Assembly (NCBI GenBank): GCA_003427395.1 | Contig: BFEA01000772.1 | Location: 66,630 to 110,291, forward strand | DNA length: 43,662 nucleotides | Origin: Chara braunii | Lineage: Eukaryota; Streptophyta; Charophyceae; Charales; Characeae | Direction: 5' to 3' | Shown here: piece after piece, positions 1 to 10,649 of the stretch | Layout of the letters: each line of letters begins with the position of its first letter | Numbering within the stretch: the first letter of the stretch is position 1 | The notes under the pieces: generated by a model | What the model was told of the DNA's origin: nothing | Seen by the model: only the letters and a program-made list of their open reading frames with translations | Database searches by the model: none | Translations under genes and position numbers: made by a program

Positions 1-84
<84 letters not shown>
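1..84. repeat. (GT)n/(GA)n microsatellite
   Basis: A short GT run passes directly into an uninterrupted GA run of about 66 bases. It is a simple-sequence repeat and no gene is associated with it. Confidence 0.98.
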
Positions 85-86
<2 letters not shown>

Positions 87-164
87 TGTTCGAATGTGGA
101 TCGCTATTGGCCATATGCAGCTGATATGCTGCAGAAGAACTTATAGATTTCCTGCAAGTTGTCA

Positions 165-283
165 GTCTGTAAGTCTTCTTCTTCTTCTTCTCCATCTTAT
201 CAGTCTTCTTCTTCGTCGTCTTCTCGTCAGTCTTCTTCTGCTTCTTCTCGTCAGTCTTGTTCATTTCTTGTCAGTCTTGTTGT
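165..283. repeat. CTT-rich degenerate minisatellite
   Basis: Imperfect tandem copies of a pyrimidine-rich unit built on CAGTCTTCTTCTTCGTC-like words. The serine-rich and leucine-rich readings across it are by-products of the repeat, not genes. Confidence 0.85.
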
Positions 284-502
284 TCTTCAGAATGAAAGGG
301 TCGATAACATGCTTGCAGCGGACATCCGAGCAGAAGGCAACAAACATGCAGAGCCCCCAACCCAGTACATATTAGATGACATACATTCAGCATACAGCAG
401 GCAACATACATGCAGAGCCCCCAACCCCCAGACACCCCCCCAACCCCAGCAGCCCCCAGCCATACCAACCCCCCCACCCACCCCCCAAAACCAAAATTTT
501 AT
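284..502. repeat. C-rich low-complexity DNA with a direct repeat
   Basis: The word CATGCAGAGCCCCCAACCC occurs near 345 and again near 408, and a C-rich tract with few interruptions runs from about 420 to 490. A similar C-rich block followed by a related AT-rich stretch lies at the start of the LTRs of element 2 (19760-19810 and 27845-27895). This block may therefore be the outer part of the LTR that follows. Confidence 0.6.
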
Positions 503-1630
503 TGCAGATTCGGGGTCCTCTCGCCGAGCGCAGAACGACCCTGGTTTCAAAAAAAAGAATAAAAAATTCTGGGCGTTTTTTTGGCCCGCCCGGTTCACCC
601 GGGCAGCCACCCCGGGCCCAACCGGCCAGGCGGCATCCTCACTCAGCAAAATTCGACATTTTGCATATGTGGGTACTCAGGCTGTTGCAGCCCGCCAGTT
701 GGTTGAGTGGACGCGTGAACCTCCATAAGCTGCGTCGTACAGTTTGGCCCAGGCGTTCGCAGTCGCGCCTGGGCACATACACACAATGCAGGGCCGATAC
801 ATCACTAAGTGGCCACAGGCCTACACCAAAGCAGCACTGTCGGATGTACATACACCAGGTCCTGTGCAAATGCAGCAAACGGCCCAAGTCTGGAGACTCA
901 GGCCGTGCCCAACTGTAAAGGGCCCAGGCCCTCAACTGTAGCACTGGGCCTGGGCGCAGGCACTGGGGCCCAACCGGAAGCTACTGGAAGCTTCCAGCCA
1001 GGCCAGACACAGCGAAGCAGAGGCTGCCGCTTCCATATAGGAAGGAAGGCAGCCAGGGTCTGGCATTCTGGCCCACGCAGGCAATGCGGTCACGCTGCTG
1101 CGCTGCTGCATTGGAGGCTGCGTGCTGCGTTGCGGCCAGGGCGCTTGCGGGGCGCACGAGAGGTGAGAGGGGCCCTGCTGGGCAGCGGAGCGCTAGCAGC
1201 CATAGCCGGGCTGCAGGGCGCTAGGGGGTAAGAGGGCGATCGGTGGTCTTCAGGAAGGAGGGGAGTGTGGGTGGACAGGGTCTGATGAGGGGAGACGAGA
1301 TACATACCTGGTACATGAGACAGGTCGGCTATGGTGTTGACGCCATGCACATTGGTCTTCGAGAGTCGAAGTGAGCCTGTTGCGAGAATGCTGATGTAGG
1401 TAGGATAGTCGAGTAGTGTAGGCTGGGTGCTGGGCGCCAGACAGAGAGGAGTAACTTTGGATACTGTGTTGGTGTGGCCTGAGGGTTTGAACAATGGCTC
1501 ATTACTTCATTGTATTGCTCTTATTTGGATGGAATCTCGGTGCATTTGTGCTCTCTGCTTGTACACGACTACTTGGACATCTGTGTGATTTCACAATGGC
1601 TTTCTCAGCCTTTCTGTATATCGCTCCCAC
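503..1630 (+). mobile_element. Old plus-strand LTR, 5' part (split by element 1)
   Basis: This stretch is a diverged relative of the element 1 LTR, in the opposite orientation. Landmarks occur in the same order as in that LTR read on its coding strand: a GGGTCCTC start, a CGCCAGTTG word, TGGAAGCTTC, a CCATATAGG dyad, GGTGGTCTTC, ACATACCTGGTA and GGCTGGG-GCTGGGCGCC. The sequence breaks at the CCAC target site of element 1 and resumes at 19061, ending in TCCTTGCA, the terminus shared by the LTRs here. The start is uncertain: a TG lies at 503, but similarity to element 2 may extend into the C-rich block to the left. Whether it was a solo LTR or one end of a full element is not visible. Confidence 0.65.
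1627..1630. repeat. Target-site duplication CCAC, left copy
   Basis: CCAC immediately precedes the left LTR (TGCAAGG on the plus strand) and recurs directly after the right LTR at 19061-19064. If the LTR is taken to start one base later, the duplication reads CCACT. Confidence 0.75.
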
Positions 1631-2632
1631 TGCAAGGAAAATGAACAGAAGCGAGATGACAATATTCAGATTGCACAATCACATTGAAAGCCAAATCGTA
1701 ACACAGTGTTCAGGAAGCAGCATTGCACCAACATAACACCAATGGAGAATCGTAGCACTGAAAGTCAATGTCAATGAGAGCTTGCTCTCGCCACCACCAA
1801 AATATGTATCCAGTCTCTATCTCCCTACTTGGCGCTCAGCGCCCAGCCTACTCGCTACACAGCTACTACTAGCCTACTAATTGACAATGCAACTGTTGAC
1901 ATCAGCAGCACCCAAAGTAATTGAAGATGTCGCCCATGCAGAACCTTCACCAATACCAGGTATGTGTCCTCACATCATCATCATCATCATCCTTCTCTCT
2001 CCCCCTTGACTCTCTCCCACGTCTCCCTTTGTTGTACACCCGAAGACCACCCCTGCGCCTCACTGTACATCCAAGCCCTGCCAGCTATGGAGGCTGGGCT
2101 ATGGCGCTGCCCTCAGCAGCACCCTGCTCCCTGCACGACCGCACGTGCCTGCACCTCGCCACTCAGCGCTAGCAGCAGCCCATGAGCTTCAGCTCCAGCA
2201 GCACTGCCGCCAGCATGTGAGTGCCTGAATGGCTGGCCAGGCAACGAGCTCTTTCCTATATGGAAAGAGCCTGCCTCATTCGGCAGCCCGGCTGGACTGG
2301 CCTGGGCCCAGAAGCTTCCAGTAGGCCCCAGGATGCTGTGCCTCTGGTGCAGCGACTGGGCCTCATTCGGTTGGGCCTCCCAACTGTCTGTGTATGAGGC
2401 TGCGAATCTCGCCCAGGGCCTGTGCTTTCGGAAAGGCCTAGAAGGCCTGGGAATTTCCACGCTGCTCGGCCTGTGTTTCTTTTCAATCAACTGGCGCGAC
2501 GAAACTGCCTGGACCCCAAATGCGAAATTGGCAGCCAAGGGCCTCTCGTGATTTGTTAGGCCCGCCTTCACTTAGGGCGGGCACATATGCGCAGGGGGCC
2601 CCTTAGGCCTGCCGAGGACCCATATCCTCGCA
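1631..2632 (-). mobile_element. Element 1, 3' LTR
   Basis: A 1002-bp LTR bounded by TG and CA, aligning end to end with 18074-19060. It carries 15 bases near 2066 that the other copy lacks. The palindromic TTTCCATATAGGAAA near 2252-2266 is shared with the other LTRs of this kind and is a possible TATA-type promoter element. The stop codon of pol lies inside this LTR, at 2603-2605. Confidence 0.95.
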
Positions 2633-2920
2633 TTCCCTCCTCTTGTACTTCGATAGTCCTCTGAGAAGTTTTCTATTCTGCAGGCATCTTCCCTTTAAGA
2701 TCTCTTTCATAGCCTGCAATGACTTGAGGTGCATTCTCATGAGTTCTTCTCTGGTGAACCACCGATCTTCGCTGGGGTCCAGATGATGTCTGAATCTGAC
2801 CCGGTACTGCATTTTTGGCTTAGGAGGGCGGCCTCTGCCCGGTGGTCGAGGAACTGGCATCAGACGATGCTCCACGATCTGGTCTATGTCCACTTCGCCA
2901 TCCATGGTTGGGGGCAGCAT
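2603..2920 (-). pseudogene. Pol C-terminus with chromodomain-like region (element 1)
   Basis: About 105 residues follow the integrase in a shifted frame. The segment from MDGEVDIDQIVEHRL through RYRVRF-like and DRWFTREEL motifs resembles the degenerate chromodomain at the end of chromovirus integrases, which is thought to guide insertion to particular chromatin. A basic tail follows, and the frame crosses the polypurine tract and ends inside the LTR. The junction with the integrase near 2900 is a frameshift: the integrase frame runs on to a stop at 2884. The chromodomain assignment rests on position and pattern only. Confidence 0.65.
2633..2644 (-). other. Polypurine tract of element 1
   Basis: On the minus strand AAGAGGAGGGAA lies directly against the TGCGAGG start of the 3' LTR. 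This is the expected place for the plus-strand primer in reverse transcription. The same bases encode residues in the C-terminal tail of pol, which reads through into the LTR. Confidence 0.88.
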
Positions 2921-4281
2921 TGATCTCCTGGAGGGAAACTGATCTGTGGCAGCGAAAGGTGCCAGCTTGGATGCATGGAAACAGGGTAAGTACGCAAGTG
3001 TGGAGGAATGTGAATCACGTATGAAGGCCCATCCGGTTGATCCCCTACAGTGTCTAAGATCTCCCAGGGCCCAAAGTAATGTGGCATCAGTTTTTGTGAA
3101 ATCCCCATCTCCTGACCCAGTTCATATGACTTTACCCAGACTCTATCACCTACCTGAAAGTTAGAGGGCCGTCTATGTTTATTCTCAGATGCGATCATAG
3201 CATCCTGAGACTTCCTAATATGTTCAACGGCCTGCTGCAGCATTTGTTCATGCTTGACAGCAAACTCTATGCTGCCAGGTGCTGCAGTGGGTTGCCTTTC
3301 AGGTAGCAGAAAGTCAAGTGCACTTCTGGGCTTCCAACCAAGATGCAGCTGGTTGGGAGTCATACCAGTAGTACTGTGCACAGCATTGTTGTATAGGCTG
3401 GCGACGAGAGGTAACTTCTCGTCCCAGTCATCCTGACTTGGCTTAATATAATGTCGAAGCAGGTGCTGTACTACCCGGTTCATTTGTTCTGCCTGGCCAT
3501 TTGACTCAGGGTGATTCCCTGACGTCATTTGGAGCTTGGTACCCATGTGTTCAGCCGTCGTTTGCCACAGTTCGCTGATAAACCTTACATCCCTACCACT
3601 TACTATCGACGTAGGTAGTCCAAAATCCCTGACCCAGTTATACAGAAACAGTTTGATGACATAGTCGGTTTTAGCATTTTCTGGCATAGCGATAAGTCTT
3701 GCATACTTAGAAAAGCGGTCCGCTATCACGAAGATGTGCCTTTTTCCACACCTGCTGGTCACAAGGGCATCCATGAAATCCATGGACACACTCTGACCAG
3801 GACGTTCAGGAATTGGCAAGGGCTTGATGAGCCCAAGCGGAGCCGGAGTCCTGGGTTTGTCCCTTTGGCAAACCTGGCAGGTTTCAACGTACCTTCTTGC
3901 ATCTTGCATCATAGTGGGCCACCAGAACTTCTGCACTAGATTAGCTGAAGTCTTTTTATAACCAAAATGACCAGTTGCATCATGACATTCCCCTAAAAAT
4001 AAACTACGCAAAGACTCACTACTGGGAACACACAATCTTTTATTCCCTGCCTTCTCAAGAAACAGCAAGCCGTCTACCATCGTAAATTCATCCAAAGTCT
4101 TTTTGTCATTTGCTTGGAATATACGGATGATCTCAGACATAACTGGATCTTGGTGATAGGCTTCCACCAATGATCGAGTTAAGTCGTTGGATATACCAAA
4201 TTCAGTTACTAGAGCGCCCAGATAATCTGTCCGACGAGATAGTGCATCAACTACCCTTGATTGGATTAAGTTGATAGTCAT
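2884..4281 (-). pseudogene. Integrase of element 1
   Basis: This stretch is 465 residues open. It begins with the RVVDALSRR linker that follows RNase H. Next is the HHCC zinc domain (HDATGH, then CQVC about 30 residues on). The catalytic core follows, with Asp in SMDFMD, Asp in SGRDVRF and Glu in PESNGQAEQMNR, so the D,D,E set is present. The second motif is SGRD where relatives have DRD. A GPWEI-type C-terminal domain follows. In an active element it would insert the cDNA into the genome. The frame breaks at both ends: it does not join RNase H upstream (about 4265) or the chromodomain-like tail downstream (about 2900). Confidence 0.9.
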
Positions 4282-4856
4282 ACATGTCTATCACTTGTAT
4301 CCATCGTTTGAGTGCGTCGGAGAGTACCGGTTGTGTCTTAATCCAGCGCAAGGTCTCATGGTCAGATCTCACATAGAAGAATCTGCCAAGGAGATAGTGT
4401 CTCCAATGTACCAGCGCTCTATACAGGGCATAGAGCTCACGCTCATAAGTGGACTTGGCTAGTTTCTGAGATGGCATCTTCTTACTCATGTAGTCGATAG
4501 GTCTCAACTTGGGCCCCTCCTTTTGTGCAAGGACCGCGCCTATGCCATATTGGCTGGCGTATGTGGTCACAACAAATGGCTTATCAGGATCGGGAAGTTT
4601 AAGAACCTCATAGTGGGTCAGAGCATACTTCAGTTTCCTGAAGGCCACTTCACATTCTTCAGTCCACTCCCACGGGGTGTCCAATTGAGTTAGATCTGTT
4701 AATGGGGAAGCTATAGTACTATAGTTCTTTACAAACGAACGATAGTAGCCCGTCATCCCCAAAAATGATCTGACCTCATTAACAGTCTAAGGTCTGGGCC
4801 AGTCACGTATGCTGGCCACCTTAGCATCATCCGGCCTCAATCCATCTGCTGAGATT
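4247..4856 (-). pseudogene. RT connection and RNase H of element 1
   Basis: After the RT frameshift the reading continues through LYLGHEIS-like and VRSFLGMTGYYRSFVKNYS motifs into RNase H (STYERELYALYRAL, VRSDHETLRWIKT). The first catalytic acidic residue is lost: the usual TTDASQYGIG reads TTYASQYGIG (codon about 4559-4561). An in-frame TAG occurs near 4788. RNase H normally removes the RNA strand after reverse transcription. With that residue missing the domain should not be active. Confidence 0.88.
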
Positions 4857-5621
4857 TCATGACCCAAGTACAAGATTTTGGTGTGACCAAAACTCGCATT
4901 TCTCCAAGTTAGTCTTGTATTGGTGCTGTCTTAGGACACCTAGCACTATTTTCAAGTGCTCAACGTGCTCCTCTACAGTCCTACTAAAGATAAGAATATC
5001 GTCGAGGTACACGATGATAAACTTGTCTAAGTACTCATGAAATATCATGTTCATCACGTGCTGGATAGTACCAGGTGCATTGCATAGGCCAAAGGGCATC
5101 ACCACAAACTCGTACAAACCGTACCTGGTCTGAAATGCAGTTTTGTGCTGGTCCTCAGGTCTAATGGCAATTTGATGGTATCCGGACTTCATATCTATCT
5201 TGGTGAAGTACCGGCATCCTCGCACTCTATCCAAGAGGTCGTCGATGCGGGGTAGGGGCTCCACATTCTTAACGGTGATGGCATTCAGGCCCCTATAGTC
5301 AATGCACATCCTCAGGTTACCTCCCTTCTTTGGGACAAATAAAACTGGCGCACAGTAAGGGGAGGTACTAGGCCGAATCCATCCCTTTTCTGTGAGCTCC
5401 TTGAGCTGGCGGCGGAGCTCATGCAACTCCGCAAGAGACATCCTATAGATTCGTCGTCTAGGTACCTTACTACCTGGGACAACCTTTATTGCATGGACCA
5501 CCTCCCTTTCTACCACGCCTGTGGGCTCCTCAAAAAGGTATGAATATGTTGGGACAACTGATTCTATCTCTGGGGGTGTTTTAACGGCCTCCCCTTTCTC
5601 AGAGACAAAGACTAGATACAT
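4857..5621 (-). pseudogene. Reverse transcriptase of element 1
   Basis: About 254 residues, with the Ty3/gypsy RT motifs in order: GWIRPSTSPY, APVLFVPKKGG, LRMCIDYRGLN, FTKIDMKSGYHQI (motif A Asp present), FVVMPFGLCNAPGTIQ and YLDD (about 4998-5009). The catalytic triad is intact. The frame is lost after CEFWSHQN, and the expected continuation appears one base out of phase. Upstream it joins the protease frame across two close in-frame stops. The domain would copy genomic RNA to cDNA if the polyprotein were whole. Confidence 0.92.
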
Positions 5622-5642
5622 GCCCTCCTCGCGATTCTACTT

Positions 5643-6340
5643 TTAGTAGTTGTAGAAAGAGGAAGCACACATGCAGCCGTAGTTCTCCACTAGACTGCTA
5701 GGCTTATACTTCTGCAGTCTAACGGTCCTACCATTTGGCAACTTGCGTACCAACACCTTCCTATCACAATCAAACTGAGGTTGCGCGACCTCGAGGTAGT
5801 ACATGCTTAGTAGCATATCGAAGGGCATTTCGTCGCCAACGAGGAATGAGATTTTATGTCTCACTTCCCCTCCTCCATAAGAGAAGGAACAGACTACGTC
5901 CTTGACATAGTCTTTAACTACCATTTGGTGCTTGTTGGCTAGCGTAGAAGCTACAGTTCTGCTAAGCCGCTGCACTTGGTCCCCTAAGCGCAGTCTATCC
6001 ACACAAGCACGACTGATGAAGTTTCGTGTAGAGCCTATGTCTGTGAAGGCGCCCACTTTGCGGCCACCTACATCAACCTCTACCACGAAATGTTCACCCT
6101 TTGGACCTCTACTAATCATCGCCCAAGAGTCTCTGGGGTCCTTTCCTGACCACTCAATCTCTAACTCTTCTAGGGCCTCAGACACATCTCTCGAACAAAG
6201 CGTCGGTGGGTCTGAATGTGTCTGCGGGGCGATACGTGGGTCACTAGCCCTGGCCAACGCCTGAAGTGGGGAAGGCAACGTTACCACGTCAGCGCGAGTA
6301 AGAGCGGCTAAAACTCCTACTGGCCCGAGGTGTTTCCCTG
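5643..6340 (-). pseudogene. Aspartic protease region of element 1
   Basis: The frame overlaps the end of gag in a different phase and holds a retropepsin-like domain: a beta-rich stretch, then GAFTDIGSTRNFIS (about 6030-6041), then MPFDMLLSMYYLEV. The usual active-site DTGS reads DIGS: the Asp is kept but the Thr is not. The region ends at a TAA followed two codons later by a TAG, and the RT frame resumes in the same phase. It would cleave the polyprotein. The phase change from gag could be decay or an original frameshift arrangement. Confidence 0.82.
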
Positions 6341-8029
6341 CGAAGTGCTCGCAGAAGCACCACCAGGGTTCGAAGATAGTCCCACCACTGTTGGAGAGGC
6401 TACCCTCGTTAGGACTTTCTTGCCTCGGCACGTTCGGGACATGTGGCCATAGTTGCCACAGTTCATGCACGTGCCCCTAGCGACTCGGTCCCTCCACACC
6501 TCATACTCTAAACCAAGTTTCACCCATGCGGGCGTTCCTTGGTCGCCCTGACCCGTAGACCTGCCTACCTTCTTCTTTCCGGTCCTCCTAACCTTTTCCT
6601 TGATGGGTGCCACGACTCCCCCATCCGAAGCCTCGCTGGCCCCATCGTGCTCTGTCTTCTCCCCAAGGCCTGGGAAGTCAATTTCTGTCGCGTGACCATC
6701 GTGGTCAACGAACATTAGTTGACCTTTCTTCTTCCAGTCCTGAGGTAGTCTCTTATTCCTACCATCCCCCTGACTCTGATGCGCAGATCCCAATTTTGCC
6801 TCTATGTCTAAGGCCTTCTTGTTGAATGAAGCGAAGTTGTGCTATTCGACATAGGCCTCATCTACCAGCTTTGTCCTAACCTCTGAAGGCAGACATCTAA
6901 GGTAATCTGTAAGCAGTACCTGCTGGTCATAGCACACACCAGGTACTACGAGCAGACGTTCTACAGTATCCGTAAGCTCTCTAGCATTCTTTTACCTTCT
7001 GGCACAAAGACTGTTGATCGCGTCTGTGGCCTTTTGGGCCCCTTGAGGGTCATGCCACCTATTATACACGGACCGTGCGAACTCTTCCAATGTCTGGGCA
7101 TCGAAGTTCTGACTGTAGCTCTGCTGCTGCACTAGGCCATTCAACCAGCAGGCTTCTGACCCCTCTAGAAAGGAGGCAACCACTGCAACTTCTTGTTCCG
7201 GCCTGGTAAGCTTGTGCCTCACATAGGTAGGCACCGTCCTTACCCAGGTGTCCAAGTCCTCATCCTTCTTCCTGTCGCCGGAGAAGGGCTTAGGACTCAG
7301 CAAGGGTATTTTGGGCATCCACTGTATAGGCTGCATTGGCCCAAGGGATTGCTGCAGTGGCTGCATAGCCACCGAAACAGGTTGCTGCATACTAACCTAG
7401 GTCTGGCTTGACAGTGGGGCTGTAGTAACCACTGTCGTCGATGGTACAGCCGAGACTCTATGAACCGGACCACTTGTTGCTACATAACCACCTGGAGGGG
7501 CCATGCCAAACATAGGTGAGAATGAAGGACCTACCGACGATGGCGTCACTGATGGACCCGCACCTGAAGGGGGAGCTACAGCAAACTGAGGCTGCCTCAT
7601 CACTGGACGAGGAGCCTGTAGTGCAACCAAAATTCGTTTCTGGCCTGCCACGAGTTTAGCCAACACTTCCCGCTGAACAACCTGCGTCTCCGCCACACAC
7701 AGGAGCGAATTCCGCAGTGCTTGCATAGCGGGATCTAATGTGGACTCGTCTAGTGCTTCTAGCTTGCCTAGCTCCTGCAATCTACTACCTAGTCTAGCTT
7801 TCCTCATTATAGCTCTTATTCTCCTCTCTGCTGCTTCATCCAACTGCCGCTGCAACTCATCCTGAAGTTCTTCTGCTTGGAGGATCTCATAATCCTCCGG
7901 CGTGAGTTGAGCCTGCTGGCTGACTTGCAAGCCAGCACTCTGGCTAATGGAAACCCGAGAACCACTCTGACTAACTCTTGACGAAGTGGCCTGTGAAGAG
8001 GCTTGCGACATGGTAGAGGAAGTAGCCAT
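6317..8029 (-). pseudogene. Gag of element 1
   Basis: The likely start is the ATG at 8027-8029 (MATSSTMSQ). The reading stays in one phase to 6317 but is cut by three separate stops: TAG at 7397-7399, TAA at 6992-6994 and TAG at about 6842-6844. The N-terminal third is Ser/Gln-rich with a charged helical stretch. The middle holds the capsid-like segment around PKPFSGDRKKDEDLDTWV. Near the end is a CCHC zinc knuckle, CMNCGNYGHMSRTC (about 6428-6469), that would bind genomic RNA. An upstream extension to about 8131 is open but lacks an ATG. Confidence 0.87.
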
Positions 8030-9780
8030 GGTCGTACCGGTGTCGAGCGCATCGGTCCGGCACCGCACGTGGCAACGCGGGACCCTCTCGGCCGCGTCAC
8101 GCAGGAGTTGGACCAACCTCGTCACGAACAAACAAATGGAGCTTCCTTAGGCCGCCCCGGCCGAGTGCGCCAGCCATACCTCTCGCGAGCCCCTACGACA
8201 GGATAGGGCCTACGCGAGGCACAACTTACCTCCACCTTACGGGAGTTGTCACCTCCCTTTGGTGGGCGTATCCCCGCCGAGCTACCAGTCCACAGTACGA
8301 AAGCTAATCAATTGCAATCGCTGAGGTGGACCAGCCGAGGGCGTTTCTCGTTCGCTGTAGCATAGGGGGCACGCACGATAATACGCCTATCGGGCCCACA
8401 CGCGAACCGACATCTTGGGGGGCTGAAGTCCCAAGCGCGGCTCGTCGTCGGTCGACTAGGACGCATCCCACACACCACGCGCACACCACTTTACGAACAC
8501 AAAAATAAAACACACACACACACACATACGAAACGACACACCACAAACAACGCGACAACGCTCCTAGCCCCTCGGTAGCCAACCCATAACTTTCCGATGC
8601 GGAAATCGAATAGGCGTCGCGCGCGAGACTTAGTATAAAACCGCGCGGACGCAGGGCTAACTCATATCGACTCGCAATGCAAGCGTACGCAAGCGATCGC
8701 AATGATGGCGTACTATGTAGTACCCATACTCAAGCGGTCCTCGTTAATCTCGAGGGTCGCGTTCGACACTCAAGTGTCGGCTGACACGCGCCTTGAGGGT
8801 TAATCTCTCGACGCTGGAAAACCGTCGAGCGCGGTTGAAGACCACACACCCTCTTATGCACCTTATGCAGAGCGGGTGGTACACAGGTCCATACCTGTGG
8901 TGGGAGTCGTTTCTCGCGACCCTGGGGGTAGGTCCTACCCCAGGCTTGGACGAAAGTCAAGGGGGTTTGACTTTGACGGCTGCCACGGACTATAACGTCC
9001 AACTATACAATACCTAAAAAGCAAGGGTTAACAGGGGATCTCCCTTTTCTCTCAAGCCATAATCTGGCTAACCCCTGCGCACGATCTCAGTAAGTCGCGC
9101 GCATACCCAAGGCACATATAAGTATATATATACAAGGCTTATTTATATAGGACGATCACTTCTCACAGTCACAGTGAGGCTCCTCTTAGCCATATATGTA
9201 CGTAGTCGCAGGCAGTCACATCCAAAGTCCGAACCACAAACGCACCTGCGATCACATCAAAGATTCAGCCAAAAGTCCACGCACTACACGGGGTCAACTT
9301 CAACCATTCCTTGCACTCATACCCCTCGCTTTAGCCACACAAGCCTCACTCGTGCAACTCTTAAATAAATACTCAGTACTTTTGTTGGATGGCCATTCAA
9401 TAAAGTCCGGGTGAAAACACAACAAAACAGTTCGATCACAAGGCTAAAGCCTTTAGGTTGAGTGACATGAGTGAGTTGGAGTTGAATCGTAGACCGACGA
9501 GTCGGCAACCGACCTGTTATCAGCGATGACAGAAGACGATCCTCAAGGGATCAAGCTGAATCTAGTCCTGATCTTGAATCAGACAACCCAAAGGACCTGT
9601 AGTACAAGATAGGTCAAATGCCCAAGCTAAATCATCAGCATATGGGGGATAAACCTCCATAGCACATTCTCACTCAAGGTTACCTACCAACTAAGTCAAA
9701 GCCTACCTCTAAGCCAGTGTCCAAAGCAAAGGTAGACTAATGGCAGAATCTCCCCTATTCAAGGTGGATCGCCAGAATCG
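8030..9780. other. Element 1 leader, segment next to gag
   Basis: No convincing gene. The segment includes a CA-rich stretch near 8512-8526, a CGACACT...AGTGTCG palindrome near 8765, and three consecutive hairpins at 8882-8974: CACAGGT/ACCTGTG, a CCTGGGG-type near-palindrome, and AAAGTCAA/TTGACTTT. The remaining sequence to 9780 shows no repeat or frame that I can support. Confidence 0.6.
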
Positions 9781-9784
9781 CCAC

Positions 9785-10390
9785 TTGTCGAAATATAATC
9801 TAACTCCTCTAAATCAGGAAAATTTCGGCAGCGATTCCCGTAGGAAAAGTGCCTTCCCAGAATTTATATCAGCCCAAATATGAACGCAGAAATAATCTCC
9901 AACTCTGGAAAGTCAAATTCTGTCTAACTCCCTGAATTAGTAGAAATTTGGACAGCATTCCCTTTAGAAAGGGAGATTTCCCAGATTTATACTAAGTCAG
10001 ATATGAACTCAAAAGACAACTCGAGTTCAATTCAGACAAGATTTAACGAACTCCTTAGTTTTGCAGAAATTTTGGCAGCACCTCCTTTAGAAAAGGGCTA
10101 TTCCAAAATTTATACAAGGCTAAGTTCAGAATCTGAAAGTAACTTTGACTTCGCAAGGTCCAGTTTTGTCTAACTCCTTGAATTTAGCAAAAATTTGTGC
10201 AACACTTCTTTTAGAAAAGGAGACTTTCCAAATTTTTACTAAGTCAGATATAAAGAATAGATAAATTGAATTTTGACAAGCCAAAAGTTGACTAACTCCT
10301 TGGATTTGTAGAAATTTCGGCAGCGCTTCCCGTAGAGAAAGTAGCTTGCCAAGATTTATACAAAGCCAAGTATAACAAAAGATCCCAGAA
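9785..10390. repeat. Five tandem ~120-bp monomers in element 1 leader
   Basis: Degenerate copies of one unit recur with starts near 9800, 9930, 10049, 10172 and 10293. Each has a TAACTCCTTGAATT-like word, then GAAATTTCGGCAGC, then a TTTAGAAAAGG-like word, then TTCCAAGATTTATAC and AAGTCAGATAT-like words. The copies are well diverged, so the array is old. No reading frame runs through them. Confidence 0.8.
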
Positions 10391-10649
10391 ATGCAAGAAT
10401 TGACCTAAATAAAAAAACTTAGCTCAGAAAATGCAGGAATTGAAACTAACTCCCATGGCTCTAGCACGTGGCGAGCGACTAAAGCAACTAACTATCAAGC
10501 TGAAACTCAGACTAAGTAGTAGCCTCACTCAGTCACATGCAGGCCAAACCACAAAGGTAAGCCTTCTCGCCATCCCCAAGTCAACCTTAACAAACAATAG
10601 TTCATGTTCTCTCAATGCTTTATCCCCTTATACCCAGCTTACATAAGGC

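Noticed and set aside
6992-7399. Stop-codon reassignment because gag stays in phase through three stops
   Set aside because: Both elements also have frameshifts and lost catalytic residues, so ordinary decay explains it.
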